DNA of 64,000 bases from Chloroflexota bacterium (lineage in GTDB: Bacteria > Chloroflexota > Anaerolineae > Promineifilales > Promineifilaceae). Below are positions 43,855 to 52,531 of the stretch, piece by piece. The notes under the pieces are model-generated. The model saw only the letters and a program-made list of their open reading frames with translations, had not been told where the DNA came from and ran no database searches. Position 1 is the first letter of the stretch. Each line of letters begins with the position of its first letter. The position numbers and the translations under genes were made by a program. The stretch lies in NCBI GenBank assembly GCA_013112725.1, contig JABFFZ010000015.1:20648-84647 (forward strand), written 5' to 3'.

Positions 43855-45399
43855 ATGAACGGTAAACCTCCACCTGATCCCCCAACGGCCGTGCCCGATA
43901 TACGTCGGGATTACAATCCCCAACAATATATTCATCGCCCCCAAATTCAATCCGCCATGCGCTGGCTGCATGACAAAAACAAACAATTGCTCACCGTCGC
44001 CAGCCCCCCCGCTACCGGCAAAACCTGGTTTCTGAAAAAACTCCGCGAAGAACTAGATAACAATGGCATTTTCAAGACGGTGTGGATAGATGTGGATGAT
44101 CTGCTGCCACCGCCCAAACGCCCTCCGGGTGAAATCACTCCAGATTCCAAATCCGCCTGGTTTCAGGGTTTTTTCCAACAATTAGCAGCCCAATGTCCAG
44201 ACGCCAAACGCCTCAAATTCCAGCCACAAGCAGACATCTCCGAGCAAATTGAGAAACTGGCCAAAGAAATGTGCCGGCACTGTTTTGTCGGTCAACGGGT
44301 GGTGTTGTTTATTGATAACGGTGATATTGTGTCTGATGCGAGTTGGCGATTATTTGAGCGTACCATTCTAGAGCCATTTGCCCGCGAAGAACTGCTACGT
44401 CTGGTCATTGCCCTGCGCGAAGACCAAAAAGTGCAATTCCCCCTGACTTGGCGACAGCAGCGATTGATATTGGGTGATCTGACTGCCGAAGGCGCTCCCC
44501 AACCACATCCGGGCGATAAACATATTCAGACGCTGAGCCAGGAATTTTCTGCCCAACTTCCCCAGGTGCTGCGCCTGCTTGAAGCGGTGCCCACGTATAA
44601 CAAGACCCATCCAGGCATTAACACCTTTCTCTTTCTCTATGCCGAAAAATATCCCGATCCTCAGCTTTCAGTTGAATTTTTGCATATTATGCTGGAGTCG
44701 CTATACCCCTTTTCGCTGGATGACACTGGCGAATTGATTGATACATTGCGCTGTGTGGCTGACTATGCCGATGAGTGGGTGATTGAGGAATTGGCTGCCT
44801 GGCAAAATGTATCCAATACCGAAGCCTGGCAGCGTGCCCAGAAATTGATTGACAATTTCCTGGTGGTGAACATTGCTTATAACCGTTATAAGGTTGCTGA
44901 TGGCGTGCGCGAATTTGCCCGCACTGCTCTGAAGTTACAGACAACTGTAGTGGTGGAAACAACTTCTGATGTGCCCGCAGAACAGATGGAACAACGCCTA
45001 TTGCAACAGTTAGCGACTATGATGCCGGTACATGCGGAAAATGTGTTGAATGTTGTTACTACCCCTGACCGAATCAGAATTGCGCTGGACTTACCCACCG
45101 AGTTCGCCAACCAATTGGTCACACTATCCCTGCAAAAGCAGTTGGTCTTTTCAGACGTGAATGTGATAGCTGTGCAATATGAGCCGATCAAGTTACGGGC
45201 GCGCATAGAAAAACACTTTGATCTGACTGAGTTGAAGATGCTTTGTTTTGATTTAGATATTAACTACCAGAACTTATCAGGTGACACCTTAACGGAGAAG
45301 GTTATTGAGTTAGTCAAGTATTGTGAGCGTCACGGCCGTACATCAGATTTATTAGCAGCCTTGCAGCAGGCAAGGCCCAATGTACCCTGGCAGTTTTAA
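43855..45399 (+). CDS. P-loop ATPase with death-like effector-associated C-terminal domain
   Basis: 514 residues. Walker A SPPATGKT is at 50-57, and Walker B in VVLFIDNGDIV. After a helical middle, residues 442-514 form a compact helical domain: KLRARIEKHFDLTELKML, CFDLDINYQNLSG, KVIELVKYCERHGR and LLAALQQARPNVPW. This matches the pattern of bacterial effector-associated (EAD, death-like) adaptor domains described for NTP-dependent conflict systems, which recruit effectors by like-with-like contacts. I find no second copy of that domain in this window. It is the middle gene of a tight operon (gaps of 7 and 10 bases). Confidence 0.65.
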   Translation: MNGKPPPDPPTAVPDIRRDYNPQQYIHRPQIQSAMRWLHDKNKQLLTVASPPATGKTWFLKKLREELDNNGIFKTVWIDVDDLLPPPKRPPGEITPDSKSAWFQGFFQQLAAQCPDAKRLKFQPQADISEQIEKLAKEMCRHCFVGQRVVLFIDNGDIVSDASWRLFERTILEPFAREELLRLVIALREDQKVQFPLTWRQQRLILGDLTAEGAPQPHPGDKHIQTLSQEFSAQLPQVLRLLEAVPTYNKTHPGINTFLFLYAEKYPDPQLSVEFLHIMLESLYPFSLDDTGELIDTLRCVADYADEWVIEELAAWQNVSNTEAWQRAQKLIDNFLVVNIAYNRYKVADGVREFARTALKLQTTVVVETTSDVPAEQMEQRLLQQLATMMPVHAENVLNVVTTPDRIRIALDLPTEFANQLVTLSLQKQLVFSDVNVIAVQYEPIKLRARIEKHFDLTELKMLCFDLDINYQNLSGDTLTEKVIELVKYCERHGRTSDLLAALQQARPNVPWQF

Positions 45400-45409
45400 G
45401 GAGGGTGAA

Positions 45410-48400
45410 ATGGGTCAAAGACGTTTGTTAGCCGTAGTTAACCGGCCTGTCCATCTTGTGAATCGCAAAAAAGAGATGGAAACAATCCGTCAGGCTATTT
45501 TTGATGAGGGAGATGGTTGCCGGTTGGTGTTGGTGGAGGGGAAAGGTGGTCTGGGAAAGACGCGCCTGGTGGAAGAAGTGCTGCGCCGCCTGGGACATCC
45601 CGAAATAAGAAACATGTACAGTGCGCCGCGCCCGGAAAATGATTGGTCACAGCATAACTCTCAAGTGCTGATCTCCGACCTGATTGACTTTACCGATATC
45701 CGTTTGCACACGCGCGAATATCTGTTAGAAAAATTGGCGGATCCATTGAACTGGAACGGCCGTATCCGTTTCACCCACTATGCCCAGGCCCATGCCCGTT
45801 ACCAGCGGTTGGCTGACTTTGGTGTCGCTTTCACCATGTTGCAACCGGCCGCTGTCGAAGCCGAAAATGCCTTTTGGGAAGATTATCGGCAGGCCGCCCA
45901 AAAACAACGGCTGGTTATTCCCATGGACACCACTGAGCAGTTAGCCATTATAAGTTCCAAATGGCTGCTGGATCGAGGCCTGATTCGCCCGGAAGATACC
46001 GCGTTTAACACACAACAATGGTTGCTGGATCAGATCAAAGCCGGTAGTTTTGCCAATACTACCATCATCATCGCCGGGCGGCAGGAAGAAGGGGCGCTTT
46101 TCTTTGATTTGCTCAAGCAAACAGCCCATCAGGCCCAGGATAAATGCGAGCTAATCACCGTTAACTTGCAGCCGTTTAAGCTGGCCGACACCCGCGCCTA
46201 TTTTGATACGATTTACGAGGATTGGCATGAGACTCTGGCGCGTGAGGCGGATCAGGAAACGGCCGTACACATCCGCAAAGTATTAGAGTTACTCCGTGCT
46301 GACGCTGAACGGCTGGAAGTGTTGTGGCTGTTCACTGGCGGCCAACCCATTCGTCTGGCACTCTACCTGGATGTGCTGGTCGAGGGCCGCACCATTCCTG
46401 AACCGTTGCTTTCCCCCCTTCCGGCGGCGCGCCGTGCTGCCACCAACCCGGAAACCCTGGCGGCCATTCAAAAGGAGATTGAGGCCGAATTTGTGCAACT
46501 GCTGTTTAGTGCTGAACCAGACTTGCGGGCGCGTATTCTGCGCTCGCTGGCTCGCGCCACACGCGGCCTGAATGCAGAGCAACTGCACTTCATTTTAGAC
46601 AGCGAACCACAACAGAAAGTGAAAGAGTGGCAGCCAAACACACGCCAACTGGAAGCCATCCAGTCTGAACTGGACGATATTGGTCGCTTATCCATTGTCA
46701 AAAGCAAACCCGGCGGGCGGGTTGGTTTGCAGGATGAGATGTACCGTATTTATGCGGAGTGTATGTCGGCTAAAGAGGCTGACCGGCAGAAGGAGATGAT
46801 TTCCCGCCAGGCCGCTTATCGCCAGATGCGAGCCTGGGCGGATTATCAACGACAACAGCTAGATGAGGAAGATGAAGCGTATGTGCGGGATGATTTGAAG
46901 CGGATTCATGTAGAACGGCCGTCAAACATCCTTAGCACCCGTATGCCCACCGCTTCGGCCATTGAGGAACGTCGCCGCAATCAGGCTGCGACCGCCTTGT
47001 TGGAAGCCGAACTGGAATACCTGCATTATACGTTGTTGATAGACCCCAACGTACATTTCAATGATATTTATTACAACATGGCGAATGAGCGGGTGATGGT
47101 CTATCAGGAAGCGGAAGTGGCCATGTTTCAGGCGGAGATGTGGCGTATCTTGCAGGATAGCAATACTTTTCGTTTTATAGACATATCGGAACGGTCGCGT
47201 CACGGCCGTGAAACTGAGCCATTACCAGACATTTTGCGTCGCGCTGCCCAAACCGACGACGCCGTCAAATGGATTATCCGCTTTGTTCTTCGTAAAGAAT
47301 ATGACCGGGCTGTGGCCCTCGCCGATGCCATAGATGTCGAAGCTACTAAATTGACCGACATTAATGAACGGCATAGTTGGAATCATACACTCGCTCGTCA
47401 CGAACGATTATGCTGGCGCGAATATGCACGTCTACTTCGAGCAGAGAATATCAAACAATCCGTGCTCTTTTATGAACAAGCTATCAAAGAACTAGAAGCG
47501 TTAGCGCAAGCGGATGTAAACACACTCGTTTTTCCTGAACGGAATGAGTATGGTTTTGTCAACCACCCTGCAGAAAAGCGACTGCTCCTGATGCTGGCCA
47601 TCATGCACAGCAACCTGGGGTATGGGTATACAACCATTGGTGAATTTAATAAAGCAACACAGGCATACGCAAATAGTCTGAAATATACGCGCCAGCTTCC
47701 GGCCAAACAATCCAAATCACGTGAGGCTACCACTCGTAACAACCTGGGACGTGCATTAGCAGAGATGGGCAAAAAGCGATCTGTTCGTGTCTGTGAAGAT
47801 GCGTTGGAGTTACGCATTCAGGTAGGAGAATGGCTACCTATCGCTCTCTCTTATAATACGCTGGGGCTGATCATGAATGATCTGTATCGGCCATATGAAG
47901 CCACCCAATATTGTGCCCGTGCTCTAGCCATTGCCAGTAGAGTGAATGATCCGCGTGTGACAGGTCTGGTATTGGTGCAGTTAGGTGAAGCCCTGCGCCG
48001 GCTGGTTGTATCCAAAATTCCACCGGAAGATTCACCGGATGAGATTTACCGTGAGGCTGAACGAGCGTTGGAGCAGGCTCGTGATATTTTCACCAATTTG
48101 CAGGAAAGTGTGCGGTTGATTGAAGCCAATCTGGAGACCGGCTGTCTGTACCGCAATTGGATGTTGATAACCGACCGGGTGCAGTTGCCGCGCATCTGGG
48201 AACGGCGTTATGGGGATGCAGTGGGTTATTTATTACAAGCCATACAGATGGCGCATGAACGCCAGTTAGTGCGGTTGGAACTGGATGCACGCGCCAACCT
48301 GGCCTGGACATATTTTCATGCGCAAGATTGGACGGCCGTGACCGAAACTCTACAAGCAGCGGAACAATTAGTACCTTCTGATGCCTTGTTGCGTCCAGGG

Positions 48401-48856
48401 GAACTTCCCCCCAAACGCGATGCCGTTCCTGCCCACTTTTATAAGCAGTTAGGCAAATTGTATGGCTTGCACGGGCAGATGGCGCTCAAGCAATTTGAGG
48501 CTATTGTAGAAAAAGAGAAGTCACGACTGTACACGGCCGTAGACCGCGCTGCTTTTCTGCAACAAAAAGAAGAGTTTCTGGCAAAAGCAGCCGATGCTTA
48601 CGTACAGGCACTGGCTTATGCTGAACTCTTTATCCCCCGTTCTGAAGCCCTGGTCATCATGTATGACGTGTTGTACAGTTATCTCAAACGCATGAACCGG
48701 CATGAGTTGCAGCTTTTCTACCGCGCCGAACGAGAAGCAAGCCAGAAGTATAATGTTCGCCTGATTGAACTGGAAAACTTCGGCAATCTTGAAGGTTTCC
48801 TGCGTGACAATTTTGGCGACTATTACGAGCCGGATACGGCCGTGTCCTCCCCTTAG
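45410..48856 (+). CDS. STAND NTPase with C-terminal TPR array
   Basis: 1148 residues from ATG 45410, right after AAGGAGGGTG. Walker A is EGKGGLGKT (43-51), the NB-ARC/STAND type. A winged-helix-like region and a long helical section follow. The C-terminal third is a TPR superhelix (MHSNLGYGYTTIGEFNKATQAY, ATTRNNLGRALAEMGKK, and ALSYNTLGLIMNDLYRPYEA). STAND proteins act as ligand-triggered switches in defence and signalling, and STAND-TPR pairs with radical SAM genes are known in the FxSxx-COOH type peptide systems of Actinobacteria. No N-terminal effector domain (TIR, nuclease, protease) is evident. Likely the sensor of the operon. Confidence 0.75.
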   Translation: MGQRRLLAVVNRPVHLVNRKKEMETIRQAIFDEGDGCRLVLVEGKGGLGKTRLVEEVLRRLGHPEIRNMYSAPRPENDWSQHNSQVLISDLIDFTDIRLHTREYLLEKLADPLNWNGRIRFTHYAQAHARYQRLADFGVAFTMLQPAAVEAENAFWEDYRQAAQKQRLVIPMDTTEQLAIISSKWLLDRGLIRPEDTAFNTQQWLLDQIKAGSFANTTIIIAGRQEEGALFFDLLKQTAHQAQDKCELITVNLQPFKLADTRAYFDTIYEDWHETLAREADQETAVHIRKVLELLRADAERLEVLWLFTGGQPIRLALYLDVLVEGRTIPEPLLSPLPAARRAATNPETLAAIQKEIEAEFVQLLFSAEPDLRARILRSLARATRGLNAEQLHFILDSEPQQKVKEWQPNTRQLEAIQSELDDIGRLSIVKSKPGGRVGLQDEMYRIYAECMSAKEADRQKEMISRQAAYRQMRAWADYQRQQLDEEDEAYVRDDLKRIHVERPSNILSTRMPTASAIEERRRNQAATALLEAELEYLHYTLLIDPNVHFNDIYYNMANERVMVYQEAEVAMFQAEMWRILQDSNTFRFIDISERSRHGRETEPLPDILRRAAQTDDAVKWIIRFVLRKEYDRAVALADAIDVEATKLTDINERHSWNHTLARHERLCWREYARLLRAENIKQSVLFYEQAIKELEALAQADVNTLVFPERNEYGFVNHPAEKRLLLMLAIMHSNLGYGYTTIGEFNKATQAYANSLKYTRQLPAKQSKSREATTRNNLGRALAEMGKKRSVRVCEDALELRIQVGEWLPIALSYNTLGLIMNDLYRPYEATQYCARALAIASRVNDPRVTGLVLVQLGEALRRLVVSKIPPEDSPDEIYREAERALEQARDIFTNLQESVRLIEANLETGCLYRNWMLITDRVQLPRIWERRYGDAVGYLLQAIQMAHERQLVRLELDARANLAWTYFHAQDWTAVTETLQAAEQLVPSDALLRPGELPPKRDAVPAHFYKQLGKLYGLHGQMALKQFEAIVEKEKSRLYTAVDRAAFLQQKEEFLAKAADAYVQALAYAELFIPRSEALVIMYDVLYSYLKRMNRHELQLFYRAEREASQKYNVRLIELENFGNLEGFLRDNFGDYYEPDTAVSSP

Positions 48857-48882
48857 GCCATCCTTTCCCCATAGGCAACCAC

Positions 48883-50352
48883 ATGTCTCCCAAAATCCCC
48901 CTTTTGCTTACCCAGCCCCAACTCGAACAAGATGATGACTGCGCCTGTCCGGACAAGACGTTCATGCTTGCGTTTGACTATGCCAAAAGTGAAGTAGATA
49001 CCGACTGCGCCTGCCCGGACAGAGCGTGGGGGATCACCGCAAAGGCTTACCACTCTGGTCTCTTCACCACCACCCCTCACACCCACAGCCAACCCCTCAC
49101 GGCCGTACACACACTCCTCTACAGCCCCTTCGCCCCCGGCGGCCCCAGTGTGCTGAACCAGGCCGCGCATGAACGCTGTCAGGCATTTCGCCAGCCCCAA
49201 CCACTGCAACAAGAGATAGATTTTCAACTGGCCGAACAGGCGTTGCTGCAACCGGCATACGGTGCTTTTCAGCCGCAGTACCGCACCCCGGAAACGCTGA
49301 CCGCCTGGCTGCACATCACCAACGCCTGCAATCTGGACTGCCCCTACTGTTACGTGCGCAAATCGTCGGCGCGGATGGATGAGGCTACCGGGCTGAAGGC
49401 GCTGGCGCACATCTTTGACACCGCCCAGCGGCACGGCTTCCGGCGCGTCAAACTCAAGTATGCCGGCGGCGAGGCCACGCTGCACTTCAAACTGGTGCGC
49501 CGGTTGCATGAGGAGGCCGTGCAACTGGCAACCTCCCACAATCTGGCCCTGCGTGAAGTGGTGTTGAGCAATGGCGTTCACCTGCGCCCGGCGGACGCCG
49601 ATTGGCTGGCGGAATCCGGTATCAAGTTGATGGTGTCATTGGATGGAGTGGGAGAGATGCATGACCGGCAACGGCCGTTCCGCAACGGCGCGCCCTCCTT
49701 CTCTCACCTGGAACACACGGTGGATCACGTTCTCCTGCCACGCGGCATCAAACCGGATGTCACCATCACCCTCACCCGCCTCAACGCGGGCGGCGCAGCC
49801 GAGGCTGTGCGTTGGGCGCTGGCCCGCGACCTGCCCGTCAGCCTGAACTTTTACCGCCAAAACATCCTCAGCGCCAGCCGCCAGGAGCTAGACCTGGAGG
49901 AACAGGCCATCATTGACGGCATGTTGGCGGCGTATGCGGAATTTGAGGCACATTTACCGGCACGGCCGTTCCTCAATGGCCTGCTCGACCGGGTGCAGGC
50001 CGAAGCCCATGCCCACACCTGTGGCGTCCAGCACAGTTACCTGGTCATCACCCACGAAGGGCGCATCGCCCAATGCCAGATGCATCTGGATCAGCCTGTT
50101 CCTACGACGCTTACCGGTGATTTGCTGCCGCTAGTAGCCGCCGGCCCCATTCAAAACCTGGCCGTTGACGACAAAGAAGGCTGCCGCTCTTGCGAATTCC
50201 GCTACCGCTGCACCGGCGGCTGTCCCCTGGAAACATTCCGCGCCACCGGCCGGTGGGATGTGCAAAGCCCCCACTGCCGCATCTACAAAACCCTCTTCCC
50301 CCATGCCCTCCGCCTGGAAGGGCTACGTCTTCTCAAAATCAGTCAACAGTAA
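48883..50352 (+). CDS. radical SAM/SPASM-like maturase with N-terminal DCACPD repeats
   Basis: 489 residues. The cluster motif CNLDCPYC (Cys 149, 153, 156), the KYAGGEATLH loop and a C-terminal SPASM-like cysteine set (CGVQ, CQMH, CRSCEFRYRCTGGC, PHC) define a peptide-modifying radical SAM enzyme of the anSME/SPASM type. Residues about 60-115 (VHTLLYSPF, SVLNQAAHERCQAF) resemble a PqqD-like peptide-recognition fold. Uniquely, residues 17-24 and 39-46 repeat DxDCACPD. These may be a metal site, or a substrate-like leader or core fused to the enzyme. It follows the STAND gene by 26 bases in the same operon. Target unknown. Confidence 0.78.
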   Translation: MSPKIPLLLTQPQLEQDDDCACPDKTFMLAFDYAKSEVDTDCACPDRAWGITAKAYHSGLFTTTPHTHSQPLTAVHTLLYSPFAPGGPSVLNQAAHERCQAFRQPQPLQQEIDFQLAEQALLQPAYGAFQPQYRTPETLTAWLHITNACNLDCPYCYVRKSSARMDEATGLKALAHIFDTAQRHGFRRVKLKYAGGEATLHFKLVRRLHEEAVQLATSHNLALREVVLSNGVHLRPADADWLAESGIKLMVSLDGVGEMHDRQRPFRNGAPSFSHLEHTVDHVLLPRGIKPDVTITLTRLNAGGAAEAVRWALARDLPVSLNFYRQNILSASRQELDLEEQAIIDGMLAAYAEFEAHLPARPFLNGLLDRVQAEAHAHTCGVQHSYLVITHEGRIAQCQMHLDQPVPTTLTGDLLPLVAAGPIQNLAVDDKEGCRSCEFRYRCTGGCPLETFRATGRWDVQSPHCRIYKTLFPHALRLEGLRLLKISQQ

Positions 50353-50359
50353 GAAAATC

Positions 50360-50415
50360 AGTCAGCGGTAAGCAGTCAACAGTGAGCAGTAACGAGACTG
50401 CCCACTATCCACTGT
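50360..50415. repeat. short tandem repeats (CAGTCAGCGGTAAG type)
   Basis: About six CAGTCAG/CAGTGAG-like 7-base units after the radical SAM stop, followed by a complementary stretch (CACTATCCACTGTC). A possible terminator. Same family as 30135 and 52456. Confidence 0.75.
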
Positions 50416-50528
50416 CAGAGTTATGTCAGACAACAGTAGGGGTCCTGTTGGCATTACCTTAGTCAGGCGCGAGAATGGGCTGTTACAATACCTGGCATAA
50501 CAAAGTTGGTATGAGATCAGGAGACAAA

Positions 50529-50684
50529 ATGATGAACTCACTTCTAACATACGCGCTTCTTTTTCTGGCAGTGTTGATGATGATGAGTATTCCTTCGGCA
50601 TTTGTGGTGATGGCGGCAGCCATACAATCCGCTCGATTGAGCCGGGCTGAAGAAAACGCCTGCCAACCGCTTCAAGGGAGGTAA
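50529..50684 (+). CDS. small single-span membrane protein
   Basis: 51 residues from ATG 50529 (GGAG ten bases upstream); a second ATG follows directly. Nearly the first 30 residues are hydrophobic (LLTYALLFLAVLMMMSIPS, FVVMAAAI), then a charged tail RLSRAEENACQPLQ. The stop is two bases before the next ATG, so the SPFH-like gene is probably co-translated. No family recognised. Confidence 0.6.
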   Translation: MMNSLLTYALLFLAVLMMMSIPSAFVVMAAAIQSARLSRAEENACQPLQGR

Positions 50685-50686
50685 TT

Positions 50687-51442
50687 ATGTTATCGGATAC
50701 CAGTTTTTCCCATCGCTTTTGGCTAAAAGTAGGGTATCGGTTTGTTGAGGATAATACACTACTGCCGGTGATCCAACACGGCCGTGTCGTTTCCTTCCTG
50801 GAACCTGGTTACCATTACCGCGCCGGCCTGGGTACGAGTTATGGCGATCCTATCTCTACCGCTTTGCGCTTTCCGCTCCCTATACAGGTTGATGCGCCCA
50901 CCAAAGACGGTCTGGTTGTCTCCGTTTTTGTCAAAGTCCATTATGTCTTTGATCCCCGCCTGTGCCATGCGCACATGTGGTCGGGCATTGTCACTCTCAG
51001 CAGCGACGCTTTGAATAACCTGGTGTTTGATCGCGTGGAGCGGGCTACCCGCGCTGTTTGCGGCGTTAAGACGGAAGCGGAGTTAGCCAATGGCGCGCTT
51101 TGGCCTGAGTTGGAACTGGGCATTCATCGCCGCTTACAAAAAAGCCTTGCCGATTTTGGCATTGTAGTCAGGGGAGACACGGCCGTGACCATCCTGGCCA
51201 TCGCCCCACCTCCCGACATTGTCCGTGAACGAGTCGCCGCCCAGGCCCGCGCCATCTATGTCCACAGCCTCCAACAGCAGCCGGCCGAACTGGCCCACTA
51301 CTTGCACGAACAGGAAATTGTTCGGCATAGTAACTTTGTGCATGTCTCTTATGATCGCACACCGCCGCCACGCACCAATGGGTTGCCCATCATAGCCGTA
51401 ACCGAATTTGCTCAAAACGGCCGTCACAAACATCCCAACTAA
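50687..51442 (+). CDS. SPFH/band-7-like protein
   Basis: 251 residues. VVSFLEPGYHYRAGLG and the VDAPTKDGLVVSVFVKVHYVFD stretch are the SPFH (stomatin/prohibitin) beta core; an amphipathic helix with IVRERVAAQARAIYVHSL follows. There is no N-terminal membrane helix of its own, and the 51-residue membrane protein just upstream may supply it. SPFH proteins build membrane scaffolds. A strong GGGAGG ribosome site precedes the ATG. It could belong to the preceding operon or be independent; 176 bases and a repeat separate it from the radical SAM gene. Confidence 0.65.
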   Translation: MLSDTSFSHRFWLKVGYRFVEDNTLLPVIQHGRVVSFLEPGYHYRAGLGTSYGDPISTALRFPLPIQVDAPTKDGLVVSVFVKVHYVFDPRLCHAHMWSGIVTLSSDALNNLVFDRVERATRAVCGVKTEAELANGALWPELELGIHRRLQKSLADFGIVVRGDTAVTILAIAPPPDIVRERVAAQARAIYVHSLQQQPAELAHYLHEQEIVRHSNFVHVSYDRTPPPRTNGLPIIAVTEFAQNGRHKHPN

Positions 51443-51498
51443 AAAGAAGAATGCCTCATATGATCTGATTCTTACAGGATCACCTCCCCTCAGGCACT

Positions 51499-52440
51499 TT
51501 AATTCCGCTGAAAATGGGCAATCGTTTGGGCTACCCCCTCGGCCAGGGGTGTATCCGGGATGTCGCCTAACCAGGCGCGTAGGGCCACATCGTCCTGCCC
51601 ATCGGGGAAGGGCAGCGGCGTTTCTTCATAGGTGATGCGACCGCTGGCGGCGGGTTCAGCCGTTTCAATGGCCGCTACCACTTCCCGCATATGCGCCACC
51701 GCCCCCTTGATGTTGAATACGTCTGCCCCCTGAAACGGCGTCCGCGCCGCCTGAATAAACAGTCTGGCAATGTCATCGGTATATTGAAAGCCATTATAGC
51801 CGCCAAAGCTGATGTGGTATGCCTCACCTCTGGCGGCGGCTAACATGGCCTGGGTGGGGGTGGAGGTCATGCCCTGGTCGCGGCCGGGACCGTAGACAGT
51901 ATACGGCCGTAGCCCCACACTCGCCAGCCCCGCATCCTGCCAGTAAATGCGGGCCGTACCCTCGTTCGCCTGCTTGTAGACACCGTACAGAGTTTGCGGA
52001 TGCAGCGGCGCATCATGGGGCAGCAGGCGGGTGGGGTATTGTTCTTTATGGCCGTAAACCGCCACACTGCTGGCATACACCACCTTCTCCAGGCCAACCT
52101 GTTTGGCCGCTTCAAACACATTCACCGTGCCCGTTACATTCACCGCCGCCCCCAACGGTGGGTTGGTGCGGCAAAAGGGCACTTGCAGGGCGGCTAAATG
52201 AATGAGATGGGTGGGGTTAGATTGGGTCACGGCCGTACTCACGGCCGTTGTATCCGTAATATCCCCCCGCACAAAAGCAATCTGCGCAATTTCAGCCGGT
52301 GTCATAATCAGTTCCAGCCGGTGGCGGTCTTCGCTCAGGTCAAACGCCGTCACCCGCGCCCCCGCCTGCACTAGATTCCGCGCCACCCACGCCCCAATGC
52401 AGCCCATGACGCCGGTTATAAAAAAGTGTTCGTTGGTCAT
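51499..52440 (-). CDS. NAD-dependent epimerase/dehydratase
   Basis: 313 residues, extended-SDR. The nucleotide loop is GVMGCIGAW, and the active site YGVYK has Tyr and Lys with a Ser upstream (YASSVAVYG). The length fits GalE-type sugar-nucleotide or related epimerases. The substrate cannot be assigned. It is last in a minus-strand group with the GcvT-like and MttB-like genes, separated by a tandem-repeat hairpin. Two abutting-frame ACGGCCGT copies occur near 52230. Confidence 0.85.
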   Translation of the reverse strand: MTNEHFFITGVMGCIGAWVARNLVQAGARVTAFDLSEDRHRLELIMTPAEIAQIAFVRGDITDTTAVSTAVTQSNPTHLIHLAALQVPFCRTNPPLGAAVNVTGTVNVFEAAKQVGLEKVVYASSVAVYGHKEQYPTRLLPHDAPLHPQTLYGVYKQANEGTARIYWQDAGLASVGLRPYTVYGPGRDQGMTSTPTQAMLAAARGEAYHISFGGYNGFQYTDDIARLFIQAARTPFQGADVFNIKGAVAHMREVVAAIETAEPAASGRITYEETPLPFPDGQDDVALRAWLGDIPDTPLAEGVAQTIAHFQRN

Positions 52441-52455
52441 TGTTGTCCTCTTTAT

Positions 52456-52531
52456 TTCAGTCAGCAGTCAGCGGTTAGCAGGAAGCAGTGGAGACGCCTT
52501 TACTGCTCACTGCTAACCGCTGACTGCTCAC
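52456..52531. repeat. inverted tandem repeats (CAGTCAGCGGTTAGC type)
   Basis: Left arm CAGTCAGCAGTCAGCGGTTA-like (from 52459) pairs with the complement ending at 52527 across an AGCAGTGGAGACGCC-type loop. It could be a terminator for the GcvT-like gene. Same family as 30135 and 50360. Confidence 0.8.
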
